Notes under the pieces: generated by a model
The model's database searches: none
The model's input: the letters and a program-made list of their open reading frames with translations, nothing else
What the model was told of the DNA's origin: nothing
DNA from: Amphiura filiformis
Lineage: Eukaryota > Echinodermata > Ophiuroidea > Amphilepidida > Amphiuridae
DNA: 64,000 bases
Assembly: GCF_039555335.1 (NCBI RefSeq)
Contig: NC_092635.1
Coordinates: forward strand, 52,512,755 to 52,576,754
Direction of reading: 5' to 3'
Translations under genes and position numbers: made by a program
Part shown: piece by piece, positions 9,580-22,818 of the stretch
How the letters are laid out: each line of letters opens with the position of its first letter
Numbering within the stretch: position 1 is the stretch's first letter

Positions 9580-11063
9580 TCACTTCTTCCAAAAGGCAGC
9601 TCCTTTTTTCTTGTGTTTTTTCTCTTGAACTGGTTTTGAGGCATTCGCCTGATAGCATTTAGAACAGAAAAATTCTGTTGCTTGTGTTCCATAGAAGTCG
9701 CAGTCGGGTGAGCGGCAAGGTTTTGTCCCTGCTGCTGCCCCCGCTGAACCTTTCCCTCCATTGCTCTTGACTGCACTTTTCACTTCTGATTTAGGCAATG
9801 CTTTTTGAACCTGACTCATATCATAATTTGAGCGCGGTTGCGAGCTCATAGGGGGCTGACTAACTGGACGCCCTCGAGGAGATTTTGGACTGCGATTGCC
9901 TGGGTAACCAGTGGTTGTCACCACAAGCCTGCCATCTGGAACTGACATTCTCCCATCGGGTGAAGTCCTGTTAACTTGCGGGGGTGCAGTCCTCACCCCA
10001 TGAGGGAATTCTTGAGGAGCCGGCCTCATTCCAGGTGGGAATTGAGATGAAGGGGGATATCCTCTGCTCTTTGTCTGCGGCTGCTGCATGTGACTACTAG
10101 GGATTGCATTGCTTGTATGTTTTGGATTGGCTTGTCTATTCACATATACTATACTCTCAGGCACTTTAGGTTGCTGCTGGTGGTAATGTACTGGTTGGCT
10201 GACAGGGCGCCCCCTAGAGTCCATAACAGGCCCTCTAGATGGCTGTTGTATTGCTACATTACCTAACTCGTTGCGTAGCTGGATACCTATTTGGTATACC
10301 TTCTCTTTTTGGATTTTGGTGGGATTCTCTAGGAAGATCATGGCTTGGATTACCAATCTGACTACTCGGATTAACAACCGGGTGAATCCTAGGTTGCTGC
10401 TGATGTTGTGGGGATCTCGGAGCATGCTGGATATGCCGAGAGGACTCATTCTCCAACAACATCAGCAGCTTTTGCTCGTCTTCAAACCTAAGCTTAGCTC
10501 GTTGTAGATAGTTCGATATCATTTCGTCGTGAAGTTGATGTCTTCTCTCCGTCATTTTGGCACCGATGACCAGACACTTATCCTCAAGATTTGCCGTGGT
10601 AATATGAGGAGCCCTATCCGCATTAATATTGTCAGCACTAGATGCTCCGCGTAGATCCGCCTTGCCCTTTTTCGTCCCGCCCTTTTCAAGACCGGAGAAA
10701 ACTTCAACTTCTGACCGAACGATGCTTTCTTTTTCACCTTTCGATCTTTTCCGTTCTTTGGATCAAGTCTTTCCGACTCACTTGAACTGCTTGATATTTG
10801 ACGGTGCAGATCTTGCAATCCGTTTTCGCTCTTGCTGCTTTCCACGGAGATCTCTCGTTGTAAGCCAGGTATGGGTACGATGACCAAGTTGAGATATCGT
10901 TTGAGTATGACAAGTTTCTGTGCTAAACTTAGACTGAGTCTATTTCCATTGGGATTAGCGCTGTTGTCGTTCTCATCTTTATTCCATTGCCAGTTAGGAC
11001 CGGGATCCACTGAGAAGTGTAGGGGTAAAAGCTTATGACTGTGGTCGGTCACTGGAATCACAG
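9580..11063 (-). CDS. OTUD7: OTUD7-like exon 9 (disordered tail, A20 zinc finger), frame broken twice
   Basis: Acceptor CTCTTTCAG, then [20 protein letters not shown], which closes the OTU domain. The original frame stays open to a TGA at 10552, but conserved coding moves to another frame near the A-run at 10683-10686. That second frame gives [36 protein letters not shown] and a Gln/Pro-rich stretch, ending at a stop at 10259. The original frame resumes before 10262 and runs to the TGA at 9580-9582. It ends with the A20 finger [11 protein letters not shown]...FFCSKC and a Lys-rich tail ([13 protein letters not shown]). The net shift is zero, so two compensating single-base errors or mutations are the simplest reading. 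Confidence 0.88.
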
Positions 11064-14000
11064 CTGAAAGAGAACAAAAAGGAAAATAAATCAACCTAAA
11101 TCAACTAGTTGCAGTGCAGATCAATAGGTACTATCACTTTCTCCACATTCAGTGTTTTGCGTGAACACTCTAAAATTCATAGATATAATTGAAGACATAA
11201 TTAAAAAGACTATTATGCGTCTGACGTTATCTGTCAATCAAACTCGGGCATGATGGTTTGTTTACACGTATTGTGATGATGAGTTGCTGAACGTGGCGGT
11301 AAAACAGGGTGCCTTAAGTTAATTTTGCACCTTGAAATATACAAACCGTCTCAAAAGTTAAGTTTTCATAGTAGCAAACTTTCTTTCCCGTAGGCAACAT
11401 GTCAACAATGCATAGAAAAGTTGCTTTTGCCTTGTAAAAGTACTGTGATTCCTTTTCTCCGATCGGCACCAGATGCATCGACCTTCCTTTTACGCGCTAT
11501 TAACCAATCAAGGGTCGTAACGAGTTTGATTGACATGACGTCAGAAGCAAACTAGTCTTTTTACTTGTCTTTAATTATAATCATGTAATAACAAACACCA
11601 CACTAAAACAAAATGTTAGAATAACAGGTTAGCGAGGCAGTCAAATTTAGAAACCATACTAATATCGTATCTACATTGATACAGGGGATAGTGATCCATA
11701 TTACTTGTGGAGCTGTGTCCAAAGTATGAGGCTATGCGCTATTATAATCCAATTGACCTAAGCCCTAAAAAAAATTGTATGCCTTTAAAGCTCTAAGGTC
11801 AGGGTCGGTCATTTTTGTTTTGCTTTGTTTTTATAAAAACTTTGATACAAACAATATTAAAAGCTGTTCATGGCAAACGATGATTTAAATGGTTTTATCA
11901 TCAGCATGTGAAATACAAATTACAAACATGCAAACCATTTATGGAATTTTAATCTAAATATATGAAAATTCAAATATAACAGGAAAAAATTGTGACCCTA
12001 GATTTTCATGTCGGTCAGAAAAGGCAATACAACCTTTTTTTGGGACCCTAATCTATCAATATTCTGGCTGAAAATTGTTGTCAACCAAAGCACCGGAGCT
12101 GATTTGAACACATGTATAGATACCTGTACAAATGGGCTGGCATGAAACAACTGGGAAAAATATTAAGGGGTACTACACCCATGTGGTAAATTGTGACTAT
12201 TTTTGCATTTTTTTTTTCAAAAAATAATTACACACTGGTAACAAAAGTTATGTATATTATTGGGGCAAGGAATCCAATTACTACACTAAAACTTCAGTGA
12301 CTCAAGACAAGCGGTTCAGTATATATGATAGGAAACGAGGTACATCCTAGCGGTACCTTATTTCTGATCATAAATAACAAACCGCTTGTTTTGGGTCACT
12401 GAAATTCCAGTGTAGTAATTGGATTCCTTGCCCCTATAATATACTTAACCTTTGTTACCACTGTGTTATTAGTTTTTGAGAAAAATGCAAAAATAGACAC
12501 AAATTTAACGAGGGGTGTAGTATCCCCTTAAATAAAATAATTATCGCCCAACTTGAAAGAAAACTTTACCTTGTTGTTGGATAAAGTCCTCTTTATTTCT
12601 AACCCTTTCCATAGGCACCAGCGCTGAGAAATGTGCAGCATCATAGGTGAGCACTAGTGGTGTCTTTTGACACTGATGGACCTATAGGTACAACAGAAAT
12701 AGTTTGATCACATTACATGTTTCCTACTTAGTACTATACTACAGAGATACCATCTGGTTTGTTAAAAAAGCAGAACTTTAATTAATATTGTGACAAAATA
12801 GTCAACAGTAATAAGCTTGCAATCACTTTTGTGTGGTTTCGTTCAAGTCCAGCTTGATCCATGGAGGCCAAAAGCGGCAAATTTGAAATTGAGATAAAGG
12901 TAAAAATATGGAGTAAAAAAAACAATAAAATACATAAGAAAATAGACATCACAAAACTTCATAACTTTAGAACCAAGTATGCTAGATCTTTGGAATTTTT
13001 CAGTATATGATAGCCTAATCTTTGTATACGGTAATAATTATAGTAATTCAATTTTCAAAAATGCCTCCTTTGGCCTCCATGGACCAGACTGTGTCACAAT
13101 AAAGCTTCCTCACACACTCAAAAACCAAACCAAATCTGTTGTCATCTTCCTCCTCCAACCACAACCAGTACAATTTATTTTTACATTCTTTAAAACCATT
13201 TTTCAACTAGATTTGTTCAATTTCACTGTTTCAAATATGAAATTCAGTGACACGCTATCGCCGTTATTTGGTTCCCAGCACTATACATTGTTTGTGCTGT
13301 TTACCCTGACTGCTCATATCCAAACGTACCAGACTTGAGTCCTGTTTATCAGGTACAGTCTGTGTAGCTCATGGTTAGAGTGCTCGCCCCACAAGTGAGA
13401 GGTCTGGGGTTTAAGTCCCCGCACAGACATGTATGTCCGGAGTTTTTACTCTGGTTTATCTGTCTATGCACATTATTCAGGCCATCCAGAAAATGCCACT
13501 CTTGGCATGTGTTAGTGCGCCACCTATTGGTGAAACTGTTTCAACTCCTGGAACACAACAACGGCTGCCATGAACGATAGAGTGAATGTTATAGTAGTGT
13601 ATATCCCTGCAAAATTGTAGTTAAATATTCATGTGGACATGAACAATTGTTGGTTTTCGATATATATTAAATTCTGTACATAATCTTACAATATTTGCTT
13701 AATTTTGTATGTGCCAGTTGGAAGGAAGCTTATTTTGATTGTTTGGGGTATTTTAATGGCTTAAGGGGGTACTACACCCCTGTCCAATTTTGTGCCTATT
13801 TTTGCTTTTTTCTCAAATATTATAGCCCATTGGTGACCATGGTGACAAGTAAGATATGTATATTATAGGGGCAAGGACTACAACTACTGCACTGGAAATT
13901 TTATTTCAGCACAGACAACAGTTGTGGAGTTACAGTCAAAAATGAGGGAAAACCAGTATTTGATCAATAAATCAATAACTACCTGCCTTGAGTTGCTGAA

Positions 14001-17000
14001 TTTTCAGGGCAATATAGTTGTAGTCGTTGCCCCTACAACATGCATATCTTAATTGTCACCAATGCGCTATAATTTTTGAGAAAAATGCAAAAATAGGCAC
14101 AAAATTGGCCAGGGGTGTAGTACCCCCTTAAACAAAGGGAACTAAATAGATGTTGTTGAGAAATAAAACAGCTATAACATACTTTTTGAATTTTGACATT
14201 TGCTTGGTTTGCTCTTGAAATATAAGAAATTTACAATAACACCTCATTTTCAAACCCTTCCACTGATTCAAATATTAATCAATGATCTATGTCTGGAGTA
14301 CCAATCACTCACACATCAGATACTGAAATAATATTGGATGGCTGAGCATGATACCATAACATATAGGATGAGTCATAAAAATATCGGACGAGTCAGCGGC
14401 GAGTTCGATATTTGTATGATTTAATCCGATATGTTATGGTATCATGCGAAATAAGCCATCCAATATTATCATTATTAGGCTTTCTTAACTCCTAATAACC
14501 CTGAAAACATAATAATGTCTTTGATCGACATTTGATCGACATTTGATCGATTGAAAATGAGCCATTTTGTCAAGTGTCAAAATTTGAAAAGTAGAGCAGT
14601 TTTATTCCTCAACCACATCAACTATTAACTTGTGTTGGGTGTGGGCATTAAAGTACCCAACAATTTAAGTTTCCGACGACACAGTTCTTTCAGGGACACC
14701 CTGTACAAAGGGGACAAGGGTGTTAGTATTACAGAGATGCCACTTGGTGTTGACAAAATTTCCTGAAAAACATGGAAAAAATCTGAAAATGCACTTTTCC
14801 CTGTTGTTTTACATAGGAAGGGTAGGGCAAAAATTTCTTGAAATTTGTCAATTTTCTTTATAATTTCCTGAAATCAGGAAATTTCCTGAAGAGTGGCATC
14901 TCTGGTATTATGATTTGTCGCACCCACCTGACAATCCAATGGTAAGTAGATTCCACCGAATGGAATGGGTGCAAACGCCTCCCCATCTGCATCTCTTAAC
15001 ACAGTGTCTGACACGACCAGGATTGGCCTCTGAAGTATGTTGGCTAGAACAAACACATGGAACTCCTCTAAACTCTCATAAAGCGGATCTTCATCGTCGT
15101 CATAAGCAGGGGATAGTGCAGTGGGAGATTCAGGTTCTTCTGCTAGGGTATCGAGGGGGCTGAAAAAATTTGGTGCAATATAATCAATTACTTAACAAAT
15201 ATTATATATATTTTTAGGTCAATAACTGTTTATTTAATATTTGTTGAGAGAGAAATAGGAAATGATACATCTTGAGGGATAGTGCATTAGACAAGTCAAC
15301 ATCTCATGATACACAGAAAAAATCCCGCAATTTTTTTACTATTTTTATATCAAAATATTAACTAAACATGTTGGAAATATAAATACATCTACAATGTAGC
15401 TAGAAGGAAAATGAATCATACGAAAAATACACAAAGCGTATGTGTGCAAAAGCACTGCCTGCCGTAGTACTCTGTGTATTTTTCTAATAGCTTTTCTGAT
15501 TGGCTGCTGTATGTGACCTGCTACCACGAAATGAGTGTACAGTCGCAAGTTGGGTGTTCTTTGTTTCACACGCACCTGTTCAAGCCAGTAGTATGTCTGT
15601 ATGTCCTTTGTGAATGGGGACGCAATGGGTCATTCACAAAGGAACTGGCTTGTACAGGTGCCCTGCAAACAAAGAACATCAATTCAGTCAGCCAAGATGT
15701 CTAGAAACTACAAACTTGAGACTTCATTCTCATTTCCTGGTAGCACCAGCGTTCGAAATACGGCCGCTTAGCTGGCCATTGGCCTGTAACTTTTTGGCCT
15801 GGCCAGTAACTTTTCTGACTGGCATCTAGTTGCCGGCCCGGCTGGCCGTTAACTTTTTAAGGTCAAGCCCGGCTGGCCTGTAACTTTTTGAGGTATATTT
15901 CGAACACTGGGTAGCACATCACATGAAGGAGTGTATGAATGCTTTACAACACATGTAATATTAAATTTATAGTTTGCTTTTTAATTGCACAGATCGTCGG
16001 CTTCATCATAAAATGACTGATGTGAACAATCAGGTAAAATCCATAGTGAGGGTGATGAGATTTCACTAAAACCAATTTCACATAGTGGCAGATAACTTTT
16101 ACAATCTATTACATAATGAGATGTATGATTTTACAACATTTTAATATTTTGCAAATAGCTTTCAAAAGTTCACTTTCAATAGTCATGTGAATTGAGTTTT
16201 CCCAATGTTCGTTTCTTGATAAATTTGCGATCGACATATGTCACTATGTGATACATTCTGATGTTCACATCCATCACTATATGAATGAGTTTAGGGGTAT
16301 AAAATAGGTTTACATGAAATTAAGTTATGGTTAGGTCACACTTACGAAGCACCAGTTGTGGGAGGGGAGTTCTTGTTGGGTGTGCGAGGCTCAGCTGATG
16401 CTAACTTGAGTAAACTCTTCCACTCTTCATCCCACTCTTCTTCTGAGTATACCAATCCAGACTGCAATGTGAAAGTTTAAATGCAATAAAGAGTTTATTG
16501 AATATTAAAGTGACAGTTAAGCATTTCTGTTATTTATTACTTTTTTCTTTATTGAAGGTAAGACTGAAAAGGCTACACCTCCCACTCACTGTGTCATCAA
16601 GTTAGATATGCAGCAATGGGACAAATAACTTGAGTCAAAGACATTTTAGTGAAGATTACACAAATGAAATGCAGATGGACAGGACATCTGTCAAGAACAC
16701 AAGAAAATCAAGAACACAAATTCAAATTAAGAAGTTAATTATATTTTTGACATGCTATTTTAAATGGAATTTTTCAAAGTGTCCATTTTGATTGGGGAGC
16801 ATATACCCCCGGTAAACCACTGTCGTAATTGAAAAGGTCATGAAAACATGCATATTACCAACAAGAACAATGTCACAGTTTATACCAAGGAAGATACCAT
16901 ATTGACAATAAAAGAAGTATGCTCATTAACCGAGTCTGTACCTGTAGAAAACATGATACAGTTAAGAGCTCATATAAGAGCACCCTTTACATTCCCAAAT

Positions 17001-20000
17001 AGGCTATTTCAGTTGAAAGCCCCTCACGGAGGACATGACCTTAATCTCCCACACACAGGGAAGAGATCAAGGTCATGTCTTCCATTATGTTACATATTTA
17101 CATTGAGAAGACTCAACTGACCTCTTTATTGACTTGTGTCTGTTGCCATCTCCAGCGCCGTTTTAATCTCTGCATCCTTGGGCTGTTGGTGTTTTCTGTT
17201 AAGGCATGGCATAATGCTTTACGCAAGGTAAGCTGTCTATCGTGAAAACCCCACATACCTACGGAAAACAAGATAATGTACACTATATTAAATTTAATGG
17301 TTTCAATAACTACAAGCCACAGATTTATCAAGTGCAATTGCATAAGATCAATTAGTAGAGCTTCTAACCTGAGGCATTGTGCACTTTTTTAGTAGAAGGA
17401 TGAAAGTTTCCACACATGAATTTCAAGATCCAATGTTGATTTTAAGACGTGGAGGCATTTTGGATTTGATCCCTGATGACCGCTAGAGGTCACAGAAGGT
17501 CATACAGGGGTCAAAAATTGAAATGCTCTGATCTTGTCAAAACACATACCAAATTACTTGTTTGATCACAGGGATTAAAACCAGTTTGTGCTATCTACAA
17601 CCTATCGTTATGGAGTTATCGTACAAAAACCTTATTTTGGGGTAAAATGTTACTTTTTTGATTGTACATGCATGGGTAACAATTTCAACTTGGTCTGATT
17701 TTGACAAAAGTAGCGGCAAATTGTTCATAAAGCTGACATGAATCAGAAAACAAAGTTTTGCCTATAGATGTACTGTGTTCACCTACTGAGATGAGATGGC
17801 AATTCATCTTTGACTTCCATTGCACATAAGTAACAAGTAAAGTAAACAATTTAGAAGGCAAGTTCTAGACCATTTTTTAATTCTTATGTCAAGATGATCA
17901 ATAAATTTGCCAAAATCGGTTAAGTTGAAATTATTACCACTGTACATTACAACCAAAAACTATTGCTGTTCAATTATCACACAAACACAAACTCAGTCCA
18001 CCAGTACTTGTTTGCAAATAATGACATGAAGCAGTAGTGTTGGGAAACAAATTTTGAGCACAAAAAGGTGCCAACAGCGAATCAACATTGTTAGATAGAT
18101 TTTAAACACAGTCCGCCAGCTAGCATATCATGGCCATATAAATATATATAAATATAAATATTTTGAAATATGTGCAACCTGTAGAACACACCACTTTTGA
18201 AGCTCAATGGGAAGTCCCCTTCAAACATTGAGTAACTGAAAGCCATGTTCCTTGATATGGATATACACTTGCTAGTTATTACAGACTTCTGACCTGAAGA
18301 CTTACCTAATGAGGCTGCATGAAGGAGACAGTTACCATCTCCTGTTGTTGCCATTGGCCACAGTCTAGGACAAGCATTGGCCCACCAATTTAAACATGCT
18401 GTAGGGAAACAAACACATGGATTTGTCAATCAAAGAATCCTGGAAAAATCGAGACGGTTAATAAGGGAATGCTGTACTGATGAGTTAAAGCTAGTTAAAA
18501 GAATCATTTCAATATTTAAGGAATTCACTTTAAATACCACATTGTTTACATTTAGATCAAGCCCCCTCTATTGAGCACCCCAAGAATTAAAAAAAGTGAC
18601 CGAAAATATGCAGAAATTTCCGAAAATTCACAAAATTGCATGGACAAAACCTATTCAACTCTCATCCAGGTCAGTGCCAAATTAAAGTAGAATGATCATT
18701 TAAGGTGAATCACATTCTTGCATAAAAACACTTACAGATGTAATGTCATATTTTCCAACAATACACTGTTTGCGCGGGCTCCGCCATCTTGGACTATAAT
18801 CCGCAAGTGAGTTGTTTTTTGCAATTTCCTCCTAAATTTTCCTCAAAAGCTTTTTTCATTGTAAATTTTCCTCTAATAAACGCCCCCCCCATTTTTCAAA
18901 AAATTACACCAGTGAATGTGGCGTTTAATACAAACAATATGGTACATAGAGTCGAGGAAATCTGTAGAAATAATCCACTCATGGCTTCCTATATATCCAT
19001 GGTCTTGTTTGTGGCACCCGATGGTCCATGGTTCTTAACCGGACAAAAGCAAACAACATTTCCCTTCATCGGTGTTAGGGTTAACATACATTGGTGTAAT
19101 ATTCACTAGTCCATATACTAAGGCAAAAAAAAAAAGATTGTTTGCTTTTCCTCCACCGACCGACCCTAATCTGGAAAATCTGGAAAAAAAAGTTTTTTCT
19201 TTTTGTTTTACTGTACAAATGAATACTGACCCTAATTTTGGAAATTCCAGAAAAAGTTTTTTTTTCTTGCAACATTTTTGACATTCTGAAAAGTTTTTTT
19301 TACATTTTCTACACACTTCTAAACTGTTTTAAAAACATGAATGAAGTGGTATACAGTAGAGAAACATCCCAATTAACAACTATGTGGGCTATTTATCAAG
19401 CTAAGTAAAGGCATACAGTCATGTTTTGGCTATGACCTTTGAAAAAAAAATTACAAAAAAAATTCTGACTGACCGACCCAATTCTGACAAAGTTGTGGAG
19501 GACAAGCAAACTATCTTTTTTTTGGGCATAATTGAACAGCAGTCAACTTATTAACACTTACTTGCGTTCTCCAGGCTGACCATTGTAGTCATTTCCAATA
19601 AATCCTTCTCAATGAAAGCCCTGAATTCAGTAGTATACATATCTAAATCTGGCAACACAAATGTGTACATGGGAGTCTCCACTAGATGATACCCAGTTGC
19701 CGGGTCATTTTCATCTTCCACAACTTCCTGCCTGGTAAGTCCTACTAACCTAGCATTAGCTTTAGAAATTCCTCGGACCAGTTTCTTCCTTGGAGCTGAA
19801 ACAAAAGATAAAATGATATACATGTATATGGTCAAATTATAATGTAACATGCTGGATAACGTAAAATGTATGTGCACTAATAAAGTATAGAGGCACTATG
19901 CTGTTAATAAATTTAAATAATAAATACATTTTGGATTTATATAGCGCATTTTTCCAGAGGACCAGCGAATCATCAGATCGCATCAACTAGGCCCGGTTGC

Positions 20001-22785
20001 AGCCGAACCCAGCGAAGACCTATCTGCACTTAGATTGTAACATCAACTAATTATCTGTACAGCTCCCCAAATTCATTTGGGTGGAAGGAAGATTTTTGAT
20101 AACCAAACTAATCACCAATTTTGAAAGTAGGAGGAAACTGGAGCTCCAAGAGAAAACCTGGAAGAGCAAGCATGGATTGAGATAAACCAAGTGCACATAC
20201 AGTCCTTGGGCACGGCCCAGGACCGCAGTGGTGTAAGGCGAGGGAACATCTGCTGTGACAACTTGATCTCCCAGCTTTAGATTTAGACATAACAGAACAA
20301 TCAGAAGGTATGTGATGAGGGACAACCAACTGTGAGCAACTTAACTATTTAGCAAATATATACTATACAGTCTGTCCACATAGAAGTACAAAGTAAAGAG
20401 ACCTCGGAAACGGGAGGTATGAGAATAGTTATTTCAGTGCAATGCTTCTTTGGCGCGCCAACTACTGCGCGATTTGTACTTGCCGAGCGCACTACGCTCT
20501 TTACGTGTCGCATCGCGTTCGCGTGTGACGCAAAGCATCGACCTCCGATGCCACAAATTTGGTTTGTTCTTCTATGTGGATAGACTGTAGCACTATAATA
20601 ACTAGTCAAACATCAGTATCACTGACCATTCATGATTCCAACATATTACGATCCACTCAAGTTAGACAAAGTAAACTAGTATGCCAGCAATGGACACAAT
20701 ATCTACTGGTACAAATAATCAGCCAATTAATTATACTAGGCCTTCAAAAACAAGGCCTATTTATAAACAAACCGATACATATCCCTCTGATTCATTATGT
20801 GCAAATTGCGGTGTTAATTTGCAGTGCATTAATTAATGTAATCTGTCACATAACAATCATTAAGGACACACTACACATTACTTAACTCACAAAATATAAA
20901 TTGAATTACAACAATATGATTACCTAGGACATACACCTGATGATCAAAGCAAAAAACATGTGACATCTCATCTCTCTTGTTATATGATCTCCAATTTACA
21001 ACAATTTCACAGCATTATTTGTCACCCCTTCTCTCAACGAGAATCCATTTTTGACACATGATAACATACATACATTGTACACATTTAGATTCTTAATGTC
21101 ATGATAGAAACTAAAATCCATGCAGTGTGCTCATATGACACTCCTTTTGTCATTTGAATGCAGCAAGGTTATAGAAACATAGATAGCTGCTGTTTGTCTG
21201 AAATGCACAATTGTAAAAGTGGAAATTTTTGCGGTAGATTAATTTTCGCACTTTTCACGCTCAACATAGCTACCGCAAAAATAAATAAGCGAAATGTTCT
21301 TTTAATGTATAGGACAGGTCTATGTAAGAAGACTCAAAATAGGGAAATTAAAAACAAGCAACATAGTTCAAAGTTGGCAAAGCGTGAAAAATTACACACA
21401 CAAAAATTACCACTTTTACAGTATAACTCTAAAAATACTAAGGGACCGTTCACAAACACTTGTAAGGGGGGCCTGATGCAAAAAGGGGGGCCCTGAAAAT
21501 GTTTGACCCTCCTAAGGGAGGGCCCTGAAAAAAATGGCCACAAATTTTCCTGGAAAAATTGAGTTTATATGCTTTTCTATGGGGTTGACCCATAATTTTC
21601 ATGTCAAAAAGGGGGGGGGCCTGAAATTTTCGAGGTCTGTAAAGGGGGGGAGGGCCTAGTGTTTGTGAACGGTCCCTAACCATCCAAACTTTCAGCTGAT
21701 GTACGTGCCTATAACTTTGAAGGCACACTTTAAAACTACTTAAGAAATTGCAAGGTAATACTGCAGCAATGCTCATTTGGAAACAGAAATCCCCACCTCT
21801 CTCCTTCTCCCCTTGGGTGTACATGTACATGTATATAAGCTAGAATTTTCAGTGAGCCAGAGGGTAGAGGCACACAACTTTAATTTTGGTAAAGGTGTAT
21901 GGCATGGAACTCCAAGTTTTGGAAACCAAGACCTAATTTTCAGAAAATTTCTGGTGAAATAGGTGCTTCTGAACTAAAATTATGACATATATTTGAACTA
22001 AAAGTGGGCAAAAATACAGGTTTGTGGAGCTATGAAATTGCACATTTTCCCGAAGAGCTATAAATTTGAGCGTCTTACTCAAAGTGGGCTGGAGTGATCC
22101 CCTAACTGGGGGTCTATGGAACTGCCAGGAGCCTGAAATGGGGCCCTTGACAGCTGCAAATACCCATACTACCTTTTTGTGTCAGTGTCTCCCCCCAACA
22201 CCCTCCCCCATGATTGACTTAGACAATAGATTTTTGTTGCAAGTATCTCTAAATATCTCTTGAACAAAAACTAGCAACAAACATCACTGAAAAGTCTATT
22301 GATACAGGAGATGATAACATTAGGATATGGTACCAAAAGCAACATCTCATAGCATCAACTTCTCTTACAAAATTTTTTCCATCACTGGTAGCCATTTTTT
22401 CTTGTCTCTTGTGTTAAATTGTATATAACTTATGTGTAAACTTATTTTGAGGTTTGCAGGGGGCACTGCGCCTTTTGGCGACAGTGCTTTCCTGTGCTTT
22501 TCAGTGCTCCCTGGCAGCTCAGGAGGCCTCCTTTATGTTTTTTTTTCTGCTTTTGATGTTTGTTGTCAAATGAATAAAATAAAAAAAATAAAAAATAAAA
22601 AATAAATAAAAAATATTAAAAAAATAAAAAAAAATAAATAAAATAAAATAAAATAAAATAAAATAAAATAAAATAAAATAAAATAAAATAAAATAAAATA
22701 AAATAAAATAAAATAAAATAAAATAAAATAAAATAAAATAAAATAAAATAAAAAAATAAAAATAAAAATAAAAATAAAAATAAAA

Positions 22786-22818
<33 letters not shown>

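Noticed and set aside
10259..10700. Small introns to explain the frame changes in the last OTUD7 exon
   Set aside because: The only GT..AG pairs fitting the frames would be 11-25 nt long, too short for splicing.
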